Shown here: positions 48,630-58,723 of the stretch, piece after piece
Numbering within the stretch: position 1 is the stretch's first letter
Layout of the letters: the number at the start of each line of letters is the position of its first letter
Origin: Pseudomonas sp. A-RE-19
GTDB lineage: Bacteria; Pseudomonadota; Gammaproteobacteria; Pseudomonadales; Pseudomonadaceae
Length of the DNA stretch: 64,000 nucleotides
Reading direction: 5' to 3'
Assembly: GCF_019956555.1 (NCBI RefSeq)
Contig: NZ_JAHBDQ010000018.1
Span: 47,995 to 111,994 of the forward strand
Position numbers and translations under genes: made by a program
The notes under the pieces: model-generated
Told to the model about the DNA's origin: nothing
The model's input: the letters and a program-made list of their open reading frames with translations, nothing else
Databases searched by the model: none

Positions 48630-49925
48630 TCAGGATTCGAGTTGTCGACCGCGGGTTTCCGGCAGGCTTAACGCGGCCAGAATCACCACGCCATAGGCAC
48701 CGGCAGCAAAGACGCCGATTCCCGTGCCAATCGGCAACGTTTCGCTCAACGCACCGATGAACAACGGAAACAGCGCCGCAATGGAGCGCCCGGCGTTATA
48801 GCAAAAGCCCTGGCCCGAACCGCGCATGCGGGTGGGAAACAACTCGGTCAGAAAAGCGCCCATACCGGCAAAAATACCCGAGGCGAAAAAACCCAGCGGA
48901 AAGCCCAGCCAGAGCATCCAGGTGTTGTCGATGGGCAGTTGGGTGTAGGCCAGAACGATCGCCATGGAGCCGACGGCAAACAGGATGAAGTTCTTCTTCC
49001 GGCCGATGGCATCGGTCAGCAACGCACTGGTCACATAGCCGATGTAGGAGCCGACGATCACCATCGCCAGATAGCCGCCAGTGCCGAGCACGCTCAGGCC
49101 ACGCTCGGTTTTCAGGTAAGTCGGCAACCACGTGGTGATCGCGTAGTAGCCGCCCAGCGCGCCCGTGGTCAGCAACGAAGCGCGCAAGGTGGTACTGAGC
49201 ATCCGTGGCGCGAAGATTTCGAAGAAGGCCCAACGCGAATCCGCCTCAGGCTTGGCCTTGCGCTCAACGCAGGCCTGCTCGAAGGTGTCCGACTCCTTGA
49301 CCAGTCGGCGGATCACCAATACGAACAGCGCAGGCACCAACCCGATCATGAACAGCGCCCGCCAGGCTTCTTCCGGAGGCAGAAAGCTGAATAACCCGGC
49401 ATAGAGCAACGCCGTTAGCCCCCACCCCAGCGCCCATCCGGCCTGCACCATGCCCACTGCCTTGCCGCGATCCCGGGCGCGAATCACCTCGCCAATCAGC
49501 ACTGCACCCGCTGTCCATTCACCACCGAAGCCAAACCCCATCAAGGTCCGGGCCACCAGCAATTGCTCGTAGTTCTGCGCCAGTCCGCAGAGGAAGGTGA
49601 AGAAGGCGAACCACAGCACCGTCAGTTGCAAGGTGCGCACCCGGCCGATGCGGTCGGACAGTATTCCGGCGACCCAGCCACCCGCCGCCGAGGCCAGCAA
49701 CGTGCAGGTGCCGATCATTCCGGCTTCGCCCTTGGAGATGCCCCAGGTGGCGATCAGGGTAGGAATCACGAAACTGAGCATCTGGGTGTCCATGCCATCC
49801 AGGGCATAGCCGATCTTGCAACTCCAGAACGTACGCTTTTCATTTTTCGACAGGGGGCCGTACCAACTGAACGGGCCGGTGCGGCCCGAACCTGAAAGCA
49901 CGTGGTCAGTCATGGTCTTTTCCAT
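48630..49925 (-). CDS. MFS transporter (organic acid:H+ symporter type)
   Basis: A 431-residue carrier with twelve predicted helices. The loop motif GILSDRIGRVRTLQL and MGFGFGGEWTAGAVLIGEVI place it with the sugar/organic acid symporter families. A large loop with VKESDTFEQACVERKAKPE lies in the middle. The start at 49925 follows an AGGAA site; a later ATG at 49913 is possible. Divergent from the LysR gene. Substrate likely a small carboxylate, by its neighbours. Confidence 0.88.
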   Translation of the reverse strand: MEKTMTDHVLSGSGRTGPFSWYGPLSKNEKRTFWSCKIGYALDGMDTQMLSFVIPTLIATWGISKGEAGMIGTCTLLASAAGGWVAGILSDRIGRVRTLQLTVLWFAFFTFLCGLAQNYEQLLVARTLMGFGFGGEWTAGAVLIGEVIRARDRGKAVGMVQAGWALGWGLTALLYAGLFSFLPPEEAWRALFMIGLVPALFVLVIRRLVKESDTFEQACVERKAKPEADSRWAFFEIFAPRMLSTTLRASLLTTGALGGYYAITTWLPTYLKTERGLSVLGTGGYLAMVIVGSYIGYVTSALLTDAIGRKKNFILFAVGSMAIVLAYTQLPIDNTWMLWLGFPLGFFASGIFAGMGAFLTELFPTRMRGSGQGFCYNAGRSIAALFPLFIGALSETLPIGTGIGVFAAGAYGVVILAALSLPETRGRQLES

Positions 49926-50143
49926 GGGAGTTCCTGCGGCAGAAGCGAAGATGACGGACACGCCTCATTATTTTTTTGTGAAGGCGTTGTCGTGGGGGGG
50001 CAGACGCAGTGGCTGCGTCGTGGAGCGGATTCTTCGCGCCAAGGCCAAACCGCGTCAAACGGGAAAAAAACGAGGTTATACATAAGAAAATTTGATACCC
50101 CCGGCGACGAACTCTGGAGTAACAATTGCAGTGCGCCGACCAT

Positions 50144-50161
50144 GGTTTTCTGTGGAAAACC
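50144..50161. promoter_or_regulatory. Short palindrome, possible operator
   Basis: GGTTTTC-TGTG-GAAAACC lies 36 bases before the LysR start and in the divergent gap to the MFS gene. It may be a regulator site or a hairpin in the leader. Confidence 0.3.
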
Positions 50162-50197
50162 GTGACCACCCTCTCCACGCGCGCCACGAGAACCGCC

Positions 50198-51145
50198 ATG
50201 AACCTCAAATTCCTCGAAACTTTCGTCTGGGTCGCCCGCCTACAAAGCTTCAGCCTCACCGCAGAGAAAATGTTCAGCACTCAGGCCGCTATCTCCAGCC
50301 GGATTGCCTCGCTGGAAGAAGAGTTGGGCCTGCGTTTGTTCGTGCGCGATTCGCGGGGGGTGTCGCTGACGCTCGAAGGTCTCAAGGTGCTCGACTACGC
50401 CGAGCAGATGCTCGAGGTTCAGAGAGCGTTGAAACACTCGCTGGACAACACCAACCCGCAACAGGGCCTGGTGCGCATCGGCGTGATGGATACGGTGATC
50501 CACACCTGGCTCAGCCCGTTGATGTCGACCTTGATGCAGACCTTCCCCGCCGTGGAAATCGAGATCACCGCCGACGCCGCACGCAATCTGTGCGAGCAGC
50601 TGCAAAAAGGCTACCTGGACATCGTGTTCCAGACCGACCTGATCCGCCACGAAAGTGTGCGCAACCTCGAACTGGCGCACTATCCCATGCACTGGATCGC
50701 CGCCAGCAATTCGATCTATGCCCGCCCCTATGCCTCACTGGCTGACATGGCCAGTGAGCGCATCATCACCTTCGTTAAAAACTCCCGGCCGCATCAGGAC
50801 GTACTCAACCTGCTGCACGCCCATGGCATCAGTACGCCACGCGTCAGTTGCGTCAACTCGGTGTCGGCCATGACCCGGCTGATCCGTGACGGCTTCGGTA
50901 TTGGTGCCTTGCCGGCCGCGCTGGTGGCCAAGCCCTTGGCCAGCGGCGAGTTGATTCAGCTGGAACCGGGCACCCGCTTGCCGCAACTGGATGTCGTGGC
51001 TTCGTGGCGCACCGGAGTCGGCCTGGAATTGATCGAGAGCATCGTCGACATGAGCCGCCAAGTGGTCTCCCAATATGCTGCGGATGTCGGCCCGCTTCGA
51101 ATGGTTCCGGCACCCGGTCTCAACAGCCGACGGTCTCTTGAATAA
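50198..51145 (+). CDS. LysR family transcriptional regulator
   Basis: A 315-residue regulator with the standard N-terminal winged helix (SFSLTAEKMFSTQAAISSRIASLEEELGLRLFVRDSRG) and ligand domain. The ATG at 50198 (MNLKFLETFVWVARLQS) is preferred to the longer frame. It is divergent from the MFS-oprD genes and followed by the DUF1445 gene; the four likely form one uptake and use unit. Confidence 0.9.
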   Translation: MNLKFLETFVWVARLQSFSLTAEKMFSTQAAISSRIASLEEELGLRLFVRDSRGVSLTLEGLKVLDYAEQMLEVQRALKHSLDNTNPQQGLVRIGVMDTVIHTWLSPLMSTLMQTFPAVEIEITADAARNLCEQLQKGYLDIVFQTDLIRHESVRNLELAHYPMHWIAASNSIYARPYASLADMASERIITFVKNSRPHQDVLNLLHAHGISTPRVSCVNSVSAMTRLIRDGFGIGALPAALVAKPLASGELIQLEPGTRLPQLDVVASWRTGVGLELIESIVDMSRQVVSQYAADVGPLRMVPAPGLNSRRSLE

Positions 51146-51236
51146 CTTTTAGTTGTCCGGGGGTAACAACATTCCTTGTTGGACGCCAGCGTCCCGGTTT
51201 CTTAAAAAGAACCCACGAACCTGTGGAGATGCCGTG

Positions 51237-52040
51237 ATGAATCAGTCAGCCCTGTCCTTTGAACAATTGCAGCAGCGCTCCCCTCTGGCCCTGCGCCAAA
51301 GCATCGCCGCCGGACACTATCAGGGCCACACCAGCGGCCTGGGCCAGGGTCGGGTGCAAGCCAATATCGTGATTTTGCCCAGCGATTGGGCCAATGAGTT
51401 CCTCAGGTATTGCACCCTCAACCGGCAAGCCTGCCCGTTGCTCGACGTTACCGAGCCTGGGGATCCGTATTTTCGCAATCTCGGCACAGCCATTGATATT
51501 CGCCATGATGTGCCCCGATACAGGGTCTATCGCCATGGGGAACTGAGCGAAGAACCGCTGGATATCGGGCATCTTTGGCAGGATGACCTGGTGGCCTTCG
51601 CCATTGGCTGCTCGTTTTCCTTCGAACAACCCCTGCTGGATGCCGGCATCGCCCTCAAGCACATCGATTTGGGGCGCAATGTCGCCATGTACCAGACGAA
51701 CATTGACACGCGCCCCACCGCTCGCCTGGGTGGCAAGCTGGTGGTCAGCATGCGGCCGATGAAAGCCGTCGCCGCGATTCAGGCGATTCAGATCACCGCA
51801 CGCATGCCCAACGTCCACGGCGCCCCTGTGCACATCGGTGACCCATCGCTGATCGGCATCCACTCGCTGAACACCCCGGATTACGGTGATGCCGTGCCCG
51901 TCGAGGCCGACGAAATCCCGGTGTTCTGGGCCTGCGGAGTGACGCCTCAATCGGTAGTGCAAGCCTCACGCCCCCCCTTGTGCATCACTCATGCTCCGGG
52001 GTGCATGCTGGTAACGGACTTGTGGAATAGCGCGTTGTAA
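51237..52040 (+). CDS. DUF1445 putative hydro-lyase / D-glutamate cyclase-like protein
   Basis: A 267-residue protein of the DUF1445 family. [57 protein letters not shown] and [11 protein letters not shown] are typical. Bacterial members are named putative hydro-lyases, and a related mitochondrial enzyme is a D-glutamate cyclase. The true reaction here is unknown. The ATG at 51237 follows GGAG. It lies 91 bases after the LysR gene, in the same direction. Confidence 0.85.
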   Translation: MNQSALSFEQLQQRSPLALRQSIAAGHYQGHTSGLGQGRVQANIVILPSDWANEFLRYCTLNRQACPLLDVTEPGDPYFRNLGTAIDIRHDVPRYRVYRHGELSEEPLDIGHLWQDDLVAFAIGCSFSFEQPLLDAGIALKHIDLGRNVAMYQTNIDTRPTARLGGKLVVSMRPMKAVAAIQAIQITARMPNVHGAPVHIGDPSLIGIHSLNTPDYGDAVPVEADEIPVFWACGVTPQSVVQASRPPLCITHAPGCMLVTDLWNSAL

Positions 52041-52070
52041 AGGCATCGGATGTAAATCACGCGCAAACAA

Positions 52071-52108
52071 AAACCCCGCTCAATGGGTGATCGCCATGAG
52101 CGGGGTTT
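52071..52108. terminator. Bidirectional intrinsic terminator
   Basis: Stem AAACCCCGCTCA / TGAGCGGGGTTT lies between the convergent DUF1445 and DUF2058 genes. The minus-strand reading has the better T-run. Confidence 0.8.
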
Positions 52109-52132
52109 GTCGTTACAGCAGCCGCTAACGGC

Positions 52133-52675
52133 TTACCACATCAGATCGTCAGGGATCTGATAGGCCGCGTACGGATCGTCTTCGGCGCTGACTTCTTCTG
52201 TCTTCACATTCAGCTGCACGATGCGCTGCGGATCGCGCTCCTGAATCTTCAAGGCCGCTTCACGGGGGATCACTTCGTAACCGCCGGCGTGATGCACGAT
52301 CGCCAGCGAACCGCTGCTGAGCTTGTTGCGCATCAGGGTGTTGACGGAGATGCGCTTGACCTTCTTGTCGTCGACGAAGTTGTAGTAGTCCTCGGTGGTC
52401 AGCTTGGGCAGGCGCGAGACTTCGATCAATTGCTTGACCTGGGCGGCGCGGGCCTTCGCTTCGGCTTTCTCCTGCTGCTGGCGGTTCAGCTCCTGGTCGC
52501 GCTTGACCTTCTCGGCCATGGCTTCCTGAGCGGCACGCTGCTGGGAGTCATCGAGTTCGATCTGGCCTTTGTGGGCCAGACGCTGTTGTTTCTGCTTCTC
52601 TTTGCCGACCTGTTTGGCCTGCTTTTGGTTGACCAGCCCTGCTTTGAGCAACTGGTCGCGAAGGGAAATGCTCAT
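52133..52675 (-). CDS. DUF2058 (YaiL-type) protein
   Basis: A 180-residue protein rich in charged residues. A long helical, probably coiled-coil N-terminal half (KQAKQVGKEKQKQQRLAHKG ... AQVKQLIE) precedes the DUF2058 C-terminal region (YNFVDDKKVKRISVNTLMRNKLSSGSLAIV). Family function is unknown. It lies 28 bases downstream of mazG on the same strand. Confidence 0.88.
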   Translation of the reverse strand: MSISLRDQLLKAGLVNQKQAKQVGKEKQKQQRLAHKGQIELDDSQQRAAQEAMAEKVKRDQELNRQQQEKAEAKARAAQVKQLIEVSRLPKLTTEDYYNFVDDKKVKRISVNTLMRNKLSSGSLAIVHHAGGYEVIPREAALKIQERDPQRIVQLNVKTEEVSAEDDPYAAYQIPDDLMW

Positions 52676-52703
52676 GGTGCTTATTTCTCACTTAGGCAAC
52701 TGC

Positions 52704-53537
52704 TCAACCGCAGCTGGGCAAATTCTTTTCCTGACGTTTGGCTTCGCCCCACAAGGCGTCCAACTCTTCGAGGGTGCAATCTTCTATGGGACGGTGGGTG
52801 TCGCGCAATGCCTGTTCGATAAATCGGAAGCGTCGTTCAAACTTGTTGTTGGCGCCACGCAGTGCGGTTTCCGGATCGACCTTGAGGTGTCGCGCCAGAT
52901 TGACCACTGAAAACAGCAGGTCGCCGACTTCATCGGCAATCGCCGCCGAGTCGTTGTCAGCCATGGCTTCGAGCACTTCATCAAGCTCTTCGCGGACCTT
53001 GTCGAGTACCGGCAAGGCGTCCGGCCAGTCAAAACCGACCTGCCCTGCACGCTTTTGCAATTTAGCCGAACGGGACAACGCCGGCAGCGCGGCAGGCACG
53101 TCATCGAGCAGAGACAATTGCTCCGGCGCCGAAGCCTTCTCGGCCCGTTCTTCAGCCTTGATCTCTTCCCAGCGCTGCTTGACCTGCTCTTCATTCAGAC
53201 GCGGGATGTCCAGCGGCGCGTACAGATCGCCGGTGGGGAACACGTGAGGATGACGGCGGATCAACTTGCGCGTGATGCTGTCGACCACGCCATCGAACTC
53301 GAAGCGCCCTTCTTCCCGAGCCAGTTGGCTGTAATAAACCACCTGGAACAACAGGTCGCCCAACTCACCCTGCAAGTGATCGAAGTCCCCACGTTCGATG
53401 GCGTCGGCGACTTCGTAGGCTTCCTCAAGGGTGTGCGGGACGATGGTGGCGTAGGTTTGCTTGATGTCCCACGGGCAACCGTATTGCGGGTCGCGCAGAC
53501 GGTTCATCAGGTGCAGCAGGTCTTCAAGTGAATACAT
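52704..53537 (-). CDS. mazG: Nucleoside triphosphate pyrophosphohydrolase MazG
   Basis: A 277-residue enzyme with two MazG domains. The first holds the metal site EEAYEVADAIERGDFDHLQGELGDLLFQ, and the second EELDEVLEAM and EVGDLLFSVVNLARHL. It hydrolyses NTPs to NMP and pyrophosphate and is linked to the stringent response in E. coli, where it also lies next to relA. Cotranscribed with the DUF2058 gene. Confidence 0.94.
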   Translation of the reverse strand: MYSLEDLLHLMNRLRDPQYGCPWDIKQTYATIVPHTLEEAYEVADAIERGDFDHLQGELGDLLFQVVYYSQLAREEGRFEFDGVVDSITRKLIRRHPHVFPTGDLYAPLDIPRLNEEQVKQRWEEIKAEERAEKASAPEQLSLLDDVPAALPALSRSAKLQKRAGQVGFDWPDALPVLDKVREELDEVLEAMADNDSAAIADEVGDLLFSVVNLARHLKVDPETALRGANNKFERRFRFIEQALRDTHRPIEDCTLEELDALWGEAKRQEKNLPSCG

Positions 53538-53560
53538 CTTTTATCAATCTCTACATACCT

Positions 53561-53631
53561 GTAGGAGCGAGGCTTGCCCGCGAAGGCGGCATACCTGACA
53601 CACCGCCTTCGCGGGCAAGCTTCGCTCCTAC
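53561..53631. repeat. REPIN
   Basis: GTAGGAGCGAGGCTTGCCCGCGAAGGCGG-type arm and its inverted copy, with one base change (AAGCTTCGCTCC), form a 70-base hairpin between mazG and relA. Confidence 0.92.
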
Positions 53632-53659
53632 AGTCACCATCAATTTCCGTGCAGGTCTC

Positions 53660-55903
53660 TCACGGTGTGCGGTTACGGCGGGTTTCGATAATGTTCGGCA
53701 ACTGGGAAATCCTCCCCAGCAACCGCCCCAACGCATCCAGCCCCGGAATCTCGATGGTCAGGGACATCAACGCCGTGTTGTCCTCTTTGTTCGAGCGGGT
53801 GTTGACCGCCAGCACGTTGATCCGCTCGTTGAGCAGCACCTGCGACACGTCACGCAGCAAACCGGAACGGTCGTAGGCACGGATGATGATGTCCACCGGG
53901 TAGGTGAGCACCGGCACCGGGCCCCAGCTGACCTGAATGATCCGCTCCGGCTCGCGCCCGGCCAGTTGCAGCACCGAGGCGCAGTCCTGACGGTGAATGC
54001 TCACGCCACGGCCCTGGGTGATGTAACCGACGATGGCATCCCCCGGCAACGGCTGGCAGCAGCCGGCCATCTGGGTCATCAGGTTGCCGACGCCCTGGAT
54101 CTGAATGTCGCCGCGCTTGCCCGGTTTGTAGCCGGTGGCTTTGCGCGGGATCAGTTCCAGCTGTTCGTTGCCGCGCTCCGGCTCGACCAGTTGCTGCGCC
54201 AGGTTCACCAGTTGCGCCAGGCGCAAGTCGCCTGCGCCCAATGCGGCGAACATGTCCTCGGCGGTCTTCATGTTGGCCTTCTCGGCCAGCTTGTCGAAAT
54301 CCACCTGCGGCAGGCCGAGGCGATTGAGTTCGCGCTCGAGCAAGGTTTTACCGGCCGCGACGTTCTGATCGCGCGCCTGCAATTTGAACCAGTGAACGAT
54401 CTTCGCCCGCGCCCGCGAGGTGGTGACATAACCCAGGTTCGGGTTCAGCCAGTCGCGACTCGGGGTGCCGTGCTTGCTGGTGATGATCTCGACCTGTTCA
54501 CCGGTTTGCAGGCTGTAGTTGAGCGGCACGATCCGCCCGTTGATCTTGGCGCCACGGCAGTTGTGACCGATTTCGGTGTGCACGCGGTAGGCGAAGTCCA
54601 GCGGTGTCGCGCCCTTCGGCAAGTCGATGGCGTGACCGTCCGGGGTGAAGATATAGACCCGGTCCGGCTCGATATCGACCCGCAATTGTTCGGCAAGACC
54701 ACCAATGTCGCCCAGCTCTTCGTGCCACTCGAGCACCTGACGCAGCCAGGAAATTTTCTCTTCGTAGTGGTTCGAGCCGGATTTGACGTCGGTGCCCTTG
54801 TAGCGCCAGTGCGCGCAGACGCCCAACTCGGCTTCTTCGTGCATCGCGTGAGTGCGGATCTGCACTTCCAGCACCTTGCCCTCAGGGCCGATCACCGCCG
54901 TGTGCAGCGAGCGATAGCCGTTCTCTTTGGGGTTGGCGATGTAGTCGTCGAACTCTTTCGGGATGTGCCGCCACAGGGTATGGACGATGCCGAGCGCGGT
55001 GTAGCAGTCGCGCATTTCCGGCACCAGCACGCGAACGGCGCGCACGTCGTAGATCTGGCTGAATTCCAGACCTTTGCGCTGCATTTTGCGCCAGATCGAA
55101 TAGATGTGTTTGGCCCGGCCGCTGATGTCGGCATCGACGCCGGTGGCCTGCAATTCGTCCTTGAGCTGGGTCATCACGTCGGCGATGAAACGCTCGCGAT
55201 CCAGACGTCGCTCGTGAAGCAACTTGGCGATTTGCTTGTACTGGTCGGGCTCAAGGTAACGGAAGGACAAGTCCTCCAGCTCCCACTTGATATGGCCGAT
55301 ACCGAGGCGGTGGGCGAGCGGCGCGTAAATGTCGAAGACTTCACGGGCGACGCGGTTGCGCTTCTCGTCGTCGGCGGTTTTCACTGCGCGGATCGCGCAG
55401 GTGCGTTCGGCCAGTTTGATCAGCGCGACACGCACGTCGTCGACCATGGCCACCAGCATTTTGCGCAGGTTTTCGACCTGACCCTGAGTGCCCATCACCA
55501 TGGATTTACGCGGGCTCAGGCTGTCGCTGATCGCCGCCATGCGTTGCACGCCGTCGATGAGTTTGGCCACCACCGGACCGAAGCGCTGGCTGACCGCCGG
55601 CAATTGGATCTGGCCTTCACGCACGCCACGGTACAAGACCGCCGCAACCAACGAATCCTGATCGAGTTTGAGGTCGGCGAGAATCTCGGCGATCTCAAGG
55701 CCCGTGCGGAAACTTGAGGTCCCTTCGGACCACAGATTCTTCGCCGCATTGGCTTGTTGTTCAGCCTCGCGAGCGAACTCGCAGGCTTCTTTCAAGGCTT
55801 CGCGATCCAGCGCCGCATCGACACTGACCGCGTGATCGAGCCAAGCCTCGAGATTGATACTGCCGTCAGTGTTGATCGGCTGGTGTGCTCTCACCTGTAC
55901 CAT
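53660..55903 (-). CDS. relA: GTP pyrophosphokinase RelA
   Basis: A 747-residue (p)ppGpp synthetase I. The N-terminal HD domain lacks the His-Asp pair (LYRGVREG in place of an HDVVEDT-like motif), so it is hydrolase-dead as in other RelA proteins. The synthetase domain has GRAKHIYSIWRKM and NPKENGYRSLHTAV. A TGS domain (DRVYIFTPDGHAIDLPKGATPLDFAY), a zinc-finger region (AGCCQPLPGD) and a C-terminal ACT domain follow. It senses uncharged tRNA on the ribosome. Confidence 0.96.
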   Translation of the reverse strand: MVQVRAHQPINTDGSINLEAWLDHAVSVDAALDREALKEACEFAREAEQQANAAKNLWSEGTSSFRTGLEIAEILADLKLDQDSLVAAVLYRGVREGQIQLPAVSQRFGPVVAKLIDGVQRMAAISDSLSPRKSMVMGTQGQVENLRKMLVAMVDDVRVALIKLAERTCAIRAVKTADDEKRNRVAREVFDIYAPLAHRLGIGHIKWELEDLSFRYLEPDQYKQIAKLLHERRLDRERFIADVMTQLKDELQATGVDADISGRAKHIYSIWRKMQRKGLEFSQIYDVRAVRVLVPEMRDCYTALGIVHTLWRHIPKEFDDYIANPKENGYRSLHTAVIGPEGKVLEVQIRTHAMHEEAELGVCAHWRYKGTDVKSGSNHYEEKISWLRQVLEWHEELGDIGGLAEQLRVDIEPDRVYIFTPDGHAIDLPKGATPLDFAYRVHTEIGHNCRGAKINGRIVPLNYSLQTGEQVEIITSKHGTPSRDWLNPNLGYVTTSRARAKIVHWFKLQARDQNVAAGKTLLERELNRLGLPQVDFDKLAEKANMKTAEDMFAALGAGDLRLAQLVNLAQQLVEPERGNEQLELIPRKATGYKPGKRGDIQIQGVGNLMTQMAGCCQPLPGDAIVGYITQGRGVSIHRQDCASVLQLAGREPERIIQVSWGPVPVLTYPVDIIIRAYDRSGLLRDVSQVLLNERINVLAVNTRSNKEDNTALMSLTIEIPGLDALGRLLGRISQLPNIIETRRNRTP

Positions 55904-56031
55904 CTTGCTTTACCTTCCCTACGACGCAGATTCAATGCGTCAAATCGCTGACCTTCGCTGCCCGTGTGCACTCGCGGGGCTAAGACGAATGCGCTTTGCA
56001 CGAGCGGGTCAGTCGGACCAGACGAGCCATC

Positions 56032-57384
56032 CTAGCTCGCTTCAAATAACGCCATGGCCTCGACATGTGCCGTCTGAGGAAACATATCGAGAATCCCGGC
56101 ACGTTTTAACCGGTAGCCCTGCTTGATCAATTCGACCGTGTCGCGCGCCAGCGTTGCAGGGTTGCACGACACATACACCAATCGCTTGGCGCCCAGGGAT
56201 GCAAGCTTGCTCACCACCTCAAAAGCGCCATCGCGAGGTGGGTCCAAGAGTACCGCACAAAAGCCTTTATCGGCCCATTCGGCATCGGCCAAAGGCTGGG
56301 ATAAATCGGCCTGAAAAAACTTCGCATTATGCAAATTGTTGTTAACGGCATTCGCGGCGGCGCGCTCGACCATAGCCTGCACGCCCTCCACCGCCACCAC
56401 TTCGCGAACGGTTTTGGCCAGCGGCAAGGCAAAGTTGCCCAGCCCGCAGAACAGATCCAGAACCCGTTCATCCGATTTCGGCGCCAACCACGCCAGCGCC
56501 TGGGCAACCATCGCTTCATTGACCCCGGCGTTGACCTGAATGAAATCTCCTGGCCGATACGCCAGGTTCAAATCCCACTGTTCAAGGCGATAGCCCAAAG
56601 ACTGATCGGCCTCGACCGGTTGCGGCTCGCCGTCGCCATGCAGCCACAACTGGGCGTCATGGAACGCGCAGAATGCCTTGAGGATGGTCATGTCGGCCTC
56701 GGACAACGGCGCCATGTGCCGCAGCAATACCGCCACTGACGAACCGCTGAACAACTCCACATGCCCCAGCGCCTGAGGTTTGCTCAAGCGTCGCAGCATC
56801 TCCGGCAAGCCGGTCATGATCGGTTGCAAGGGCTGTACCAGCACCGGGCATTCGTTGATGGCGACGATGTCCTGACTGCCGGCAGCGCGGAAGCCGACTT
56901 CGAGTTTTTTCGCTTTCATGTCCCAACGCACCGCCACTCGGGCGCGACGACGGTAACCGAATTCCGGACCGCTCAACGGCGCTGCCCACTCTTCAGGTTC
57001 GACACCGGCAACCCGCGACAATTGCTCGGCGAGCATGCGCTGTTTCAGGGCGAGCTGTTCGTTGTGGGGCAGATGTTGCACGCTGCAACCGCCGCAACGA
57101 GCGGCATGAGCGCAGGGTGCGGGGCGGCGCATTTCACTGGCCTGGAATACCCGCTCGGTACGCGCCTCGACCACTTTGCCGTGGGCACCCAAGACCCGCG
57201 CCTCGACCTCTTCACCGGCCAATGCGCCGATGACGAACCAGGTGCGACCTTCGAAAAACGCGATACCGCGACCGTCATTGGCCAGGCGCTCGATGCTCAA
57301 GCGCTGCTTTTTGCCGGTCGGGACTTGCGGGGCCTTGCTGCCACCCGTGGGCTGGAAGCGCAGGCCTCTCTCTTGCTTGGCCAT
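56032..57384 (-). CDS. rlmD: 23S rRNA (uracil-1939-C5)-methyltransferase RlmD
   Basis: A 450-residue methyltransferase. An N-terminal TRAM domain (about residues 20-75) precedes a 4Fe-4S site ([10 protein letters not shown] and a later Cys in INECPV). The SAM site is [15 protein letters not shown] and the catalytic Cys is in [13 protein letters not shown]. The ATG overlaps the cysM stop (TGATG), so the two are coupled. Order cysM-rlmD-relA is conserved in Pseudomonas. Confidence 0.95.
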   Translation of the reverse strand: MAKQERGLRFQPTGGSKAPQVPTGKKQRLSIERLANDGRGIAFFEGRTWFVIGALAGEEVEARVLGAHGKVVEARTERVFQASEMRRPAPCAHAARCGGCSVQHLPHNEQLALKQRMLAEQLSRVAGVEPEEWAAPLSGPEFGYRRRARVAVRWDMKAKKLEVGFRAAGSQDIVAINECPVLVQPLQPIMTGLPEMLRRLSKPQALGHVELFSGSSVAVLLRHMAPLSEADMTILKAFCAFHDAQLWLHGDGEPQPVEADQSLGYRLEQWDLNLAYRPGDFIQVNAGVNEAMVAQALAWLAPKSDERVLDLFCGLGNFALPLAKTVREVVAVEGVQAMVERAAANAVNNNLHNAKFFQADLSQPLADAEWADKGFCAVLLDPPRDGAFEVVSKLASLGAKRLVYVSCNPATLARDTVELIKQGYRLKRAGILDMFPQTAHVEAMALFEAS

Positions 57385-58286
57385 CAGTTGGGCGCGTCGA
57401 AAATGCCGGTCGACAGGTAACGGTCGCCACGGTCGCAGATGATCGCGACGATCACCGCGTTTTCAACTTCTTTGGACAGGCGCAGCATCGCCGCCACGGC
57501 ACCGCCCGAGGACACGCCGCAGAAGATGCCTTCTTCGCGCGCCAGACGACGGGTCACGTCTTCGGCTTCGCTTTGCGCCATGTCGACGATCCGGTCCACG
57601 CGCTCGGCCTGGTAGATTTTCGGCAGGTATTCCTGTGGCCAGCGACGGATGCCCGGAATCGCCGAGCCTTCCATCGGTTGCAGGCCGATGATCTGCACGT
57701 TGTCGTTCTGTTCTTTCAGGTAGCGCGAAACGCCCATGATGGTGCCGGTGGTGCCCATCGAGCTGACGAAATGAGTGATGGTGCCTTCGGTCTGACGCCA
57801 GATTTCCGGACCAGTGGTGGTGTAGTGCGCCTCGGGGTTGTCACCGTTGGCGAACTGATCCAGCACCTTGCCGCGGCCTTCGGCTTCCATTCGCTGGGCG
57901 AGGTCGCGGGCGCCTTCCATGCCTTCTTCCTGGCTGACCAGAATCAGCTCGGCGCCATAGGCCGTCATCGCGGCTTTACGCTCAGCGCTGGAGTTGTCCG
58001 GCATGATCAGGATCATCTTGTAACCCTTGATCGCGGCCGCCATCGCCAAGGCGATCCCGGTGTTGCCCGAGGTCGCCTCGATCAGCGTATCGCCGGCGTG
58101 GATCTGCCCGCGCAACTCGGCGCGGGTGATCATCGACAGCGCCGGACGGTCCTTGACCGAACCCGCCGGGTTATTCCCTTCGAGCTTGAGCAAAAGGGTG
58201 TTGCTGGTGGCGCCAGGCAGGCGCTGCAAACGGACCAGCGGAGTGTTGCCGACGCAATCGGCGATGGTTGGGTACTGCAAGGTCAT
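57384..58286 (-). CDS. cysM: Cysteine synthase B
   Basis: A 300-residue PLP enzyme that makes cysteine from O-acetylserine and sulfide or thiosulfate. The PLP Lys45 is in [11 protein letters not shown], and the substrate loop [12 protein letters not shown] and [12 protein letters not shown] are present. The ATG at 58286 ([17 protein letters not shown]) gives the family start; the longer frame adds 22 unlikely residues. Confidence 0.95.
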   Translation of the reverse strand: MTLQYPTIADCVGNTPLVRLQRLPGATSNTLLLKLEGNNPAGSVKDRPALSMITRAELRGQIHAGDTLIEATSGNTGIALAMAAAIKGYKMILIMPDNSSAERKAAMTAYGAELILVSQEEGMEGARDLAQRMEAEGRGKVLDQFANGDNPEAHYTTTGPEIWRQTEGTITHFVSSMGTTGTIMGVSRYLKEQNDNVQIIGLQPMEGSAIPGIRRWPQEYLPKIYQAERVDRIVDMAQSEAEDVTRRLAREEGIFCGVSSGGAVAAMLRLSKEVENAVIVAIICDRGDRYLSTGIFDAPN

Positions 58287-58414
58287 GGCGTATTCGCAAT
58301 CCAGACTGCGGGGGCGCCTATCATACCGGCAAACGCGCGCAGGCCATATCACGCAAAGTAAGGGGCTTATGGCTTATGGGAATAAGGGTGGTTTTGTATT
58401 GGATATAAGGGCCC

Positions 58415-58483
58415 CTTCGCGGGCAAGCCTCGCTCCTGCAAGGGCAACGCTTGTACCGTAGGAGCGAGGCTTGCCCGCGAAGG
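58415..58483. repeat. REPIN in the cysM-gacS gap
   Basis: Arms CTTCGCGGGCAAGCCTCGCTCC and the inverted copy GGAGCGAGGCTTGCCCGCGAAG enclose a short loop. It lies in the 437-base divergent gap between cysM and gacS. The rest of that gap is plain; a -10-like TACACT at 58655-58660 may belong to gacS but no good -35 is seen. Confidence 0.92.
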
Positions 58484-58723
58484 CGGCCGCGAGCCCTCGC
58501 AGTTGCCCCAGGTCCCGCTCGCTTTCGCAGGCCACCCGCATTCGGCTCAGCGCCGTGCGCAACTCAACACAAGGTTTGCCCCCGAGTCCAAAGTGCTGAA
58601 CGGGCCGACGAATAACGACATCAATTTTACGAAGATTGCCCGCATGCAAATCGCTACACTGCGCAGGTGGCGCGTGCCGGACGCATGTGCAGGTCAATAA
58701 ACAGCTGGATGCAGGAGAGATGC

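Noticed and set aside
53528..55717. 729-codon open frame opposite relA
   Set aside because: Antisense shadow of a clear housekeeping gene; no motif or ribosome binding site of note.
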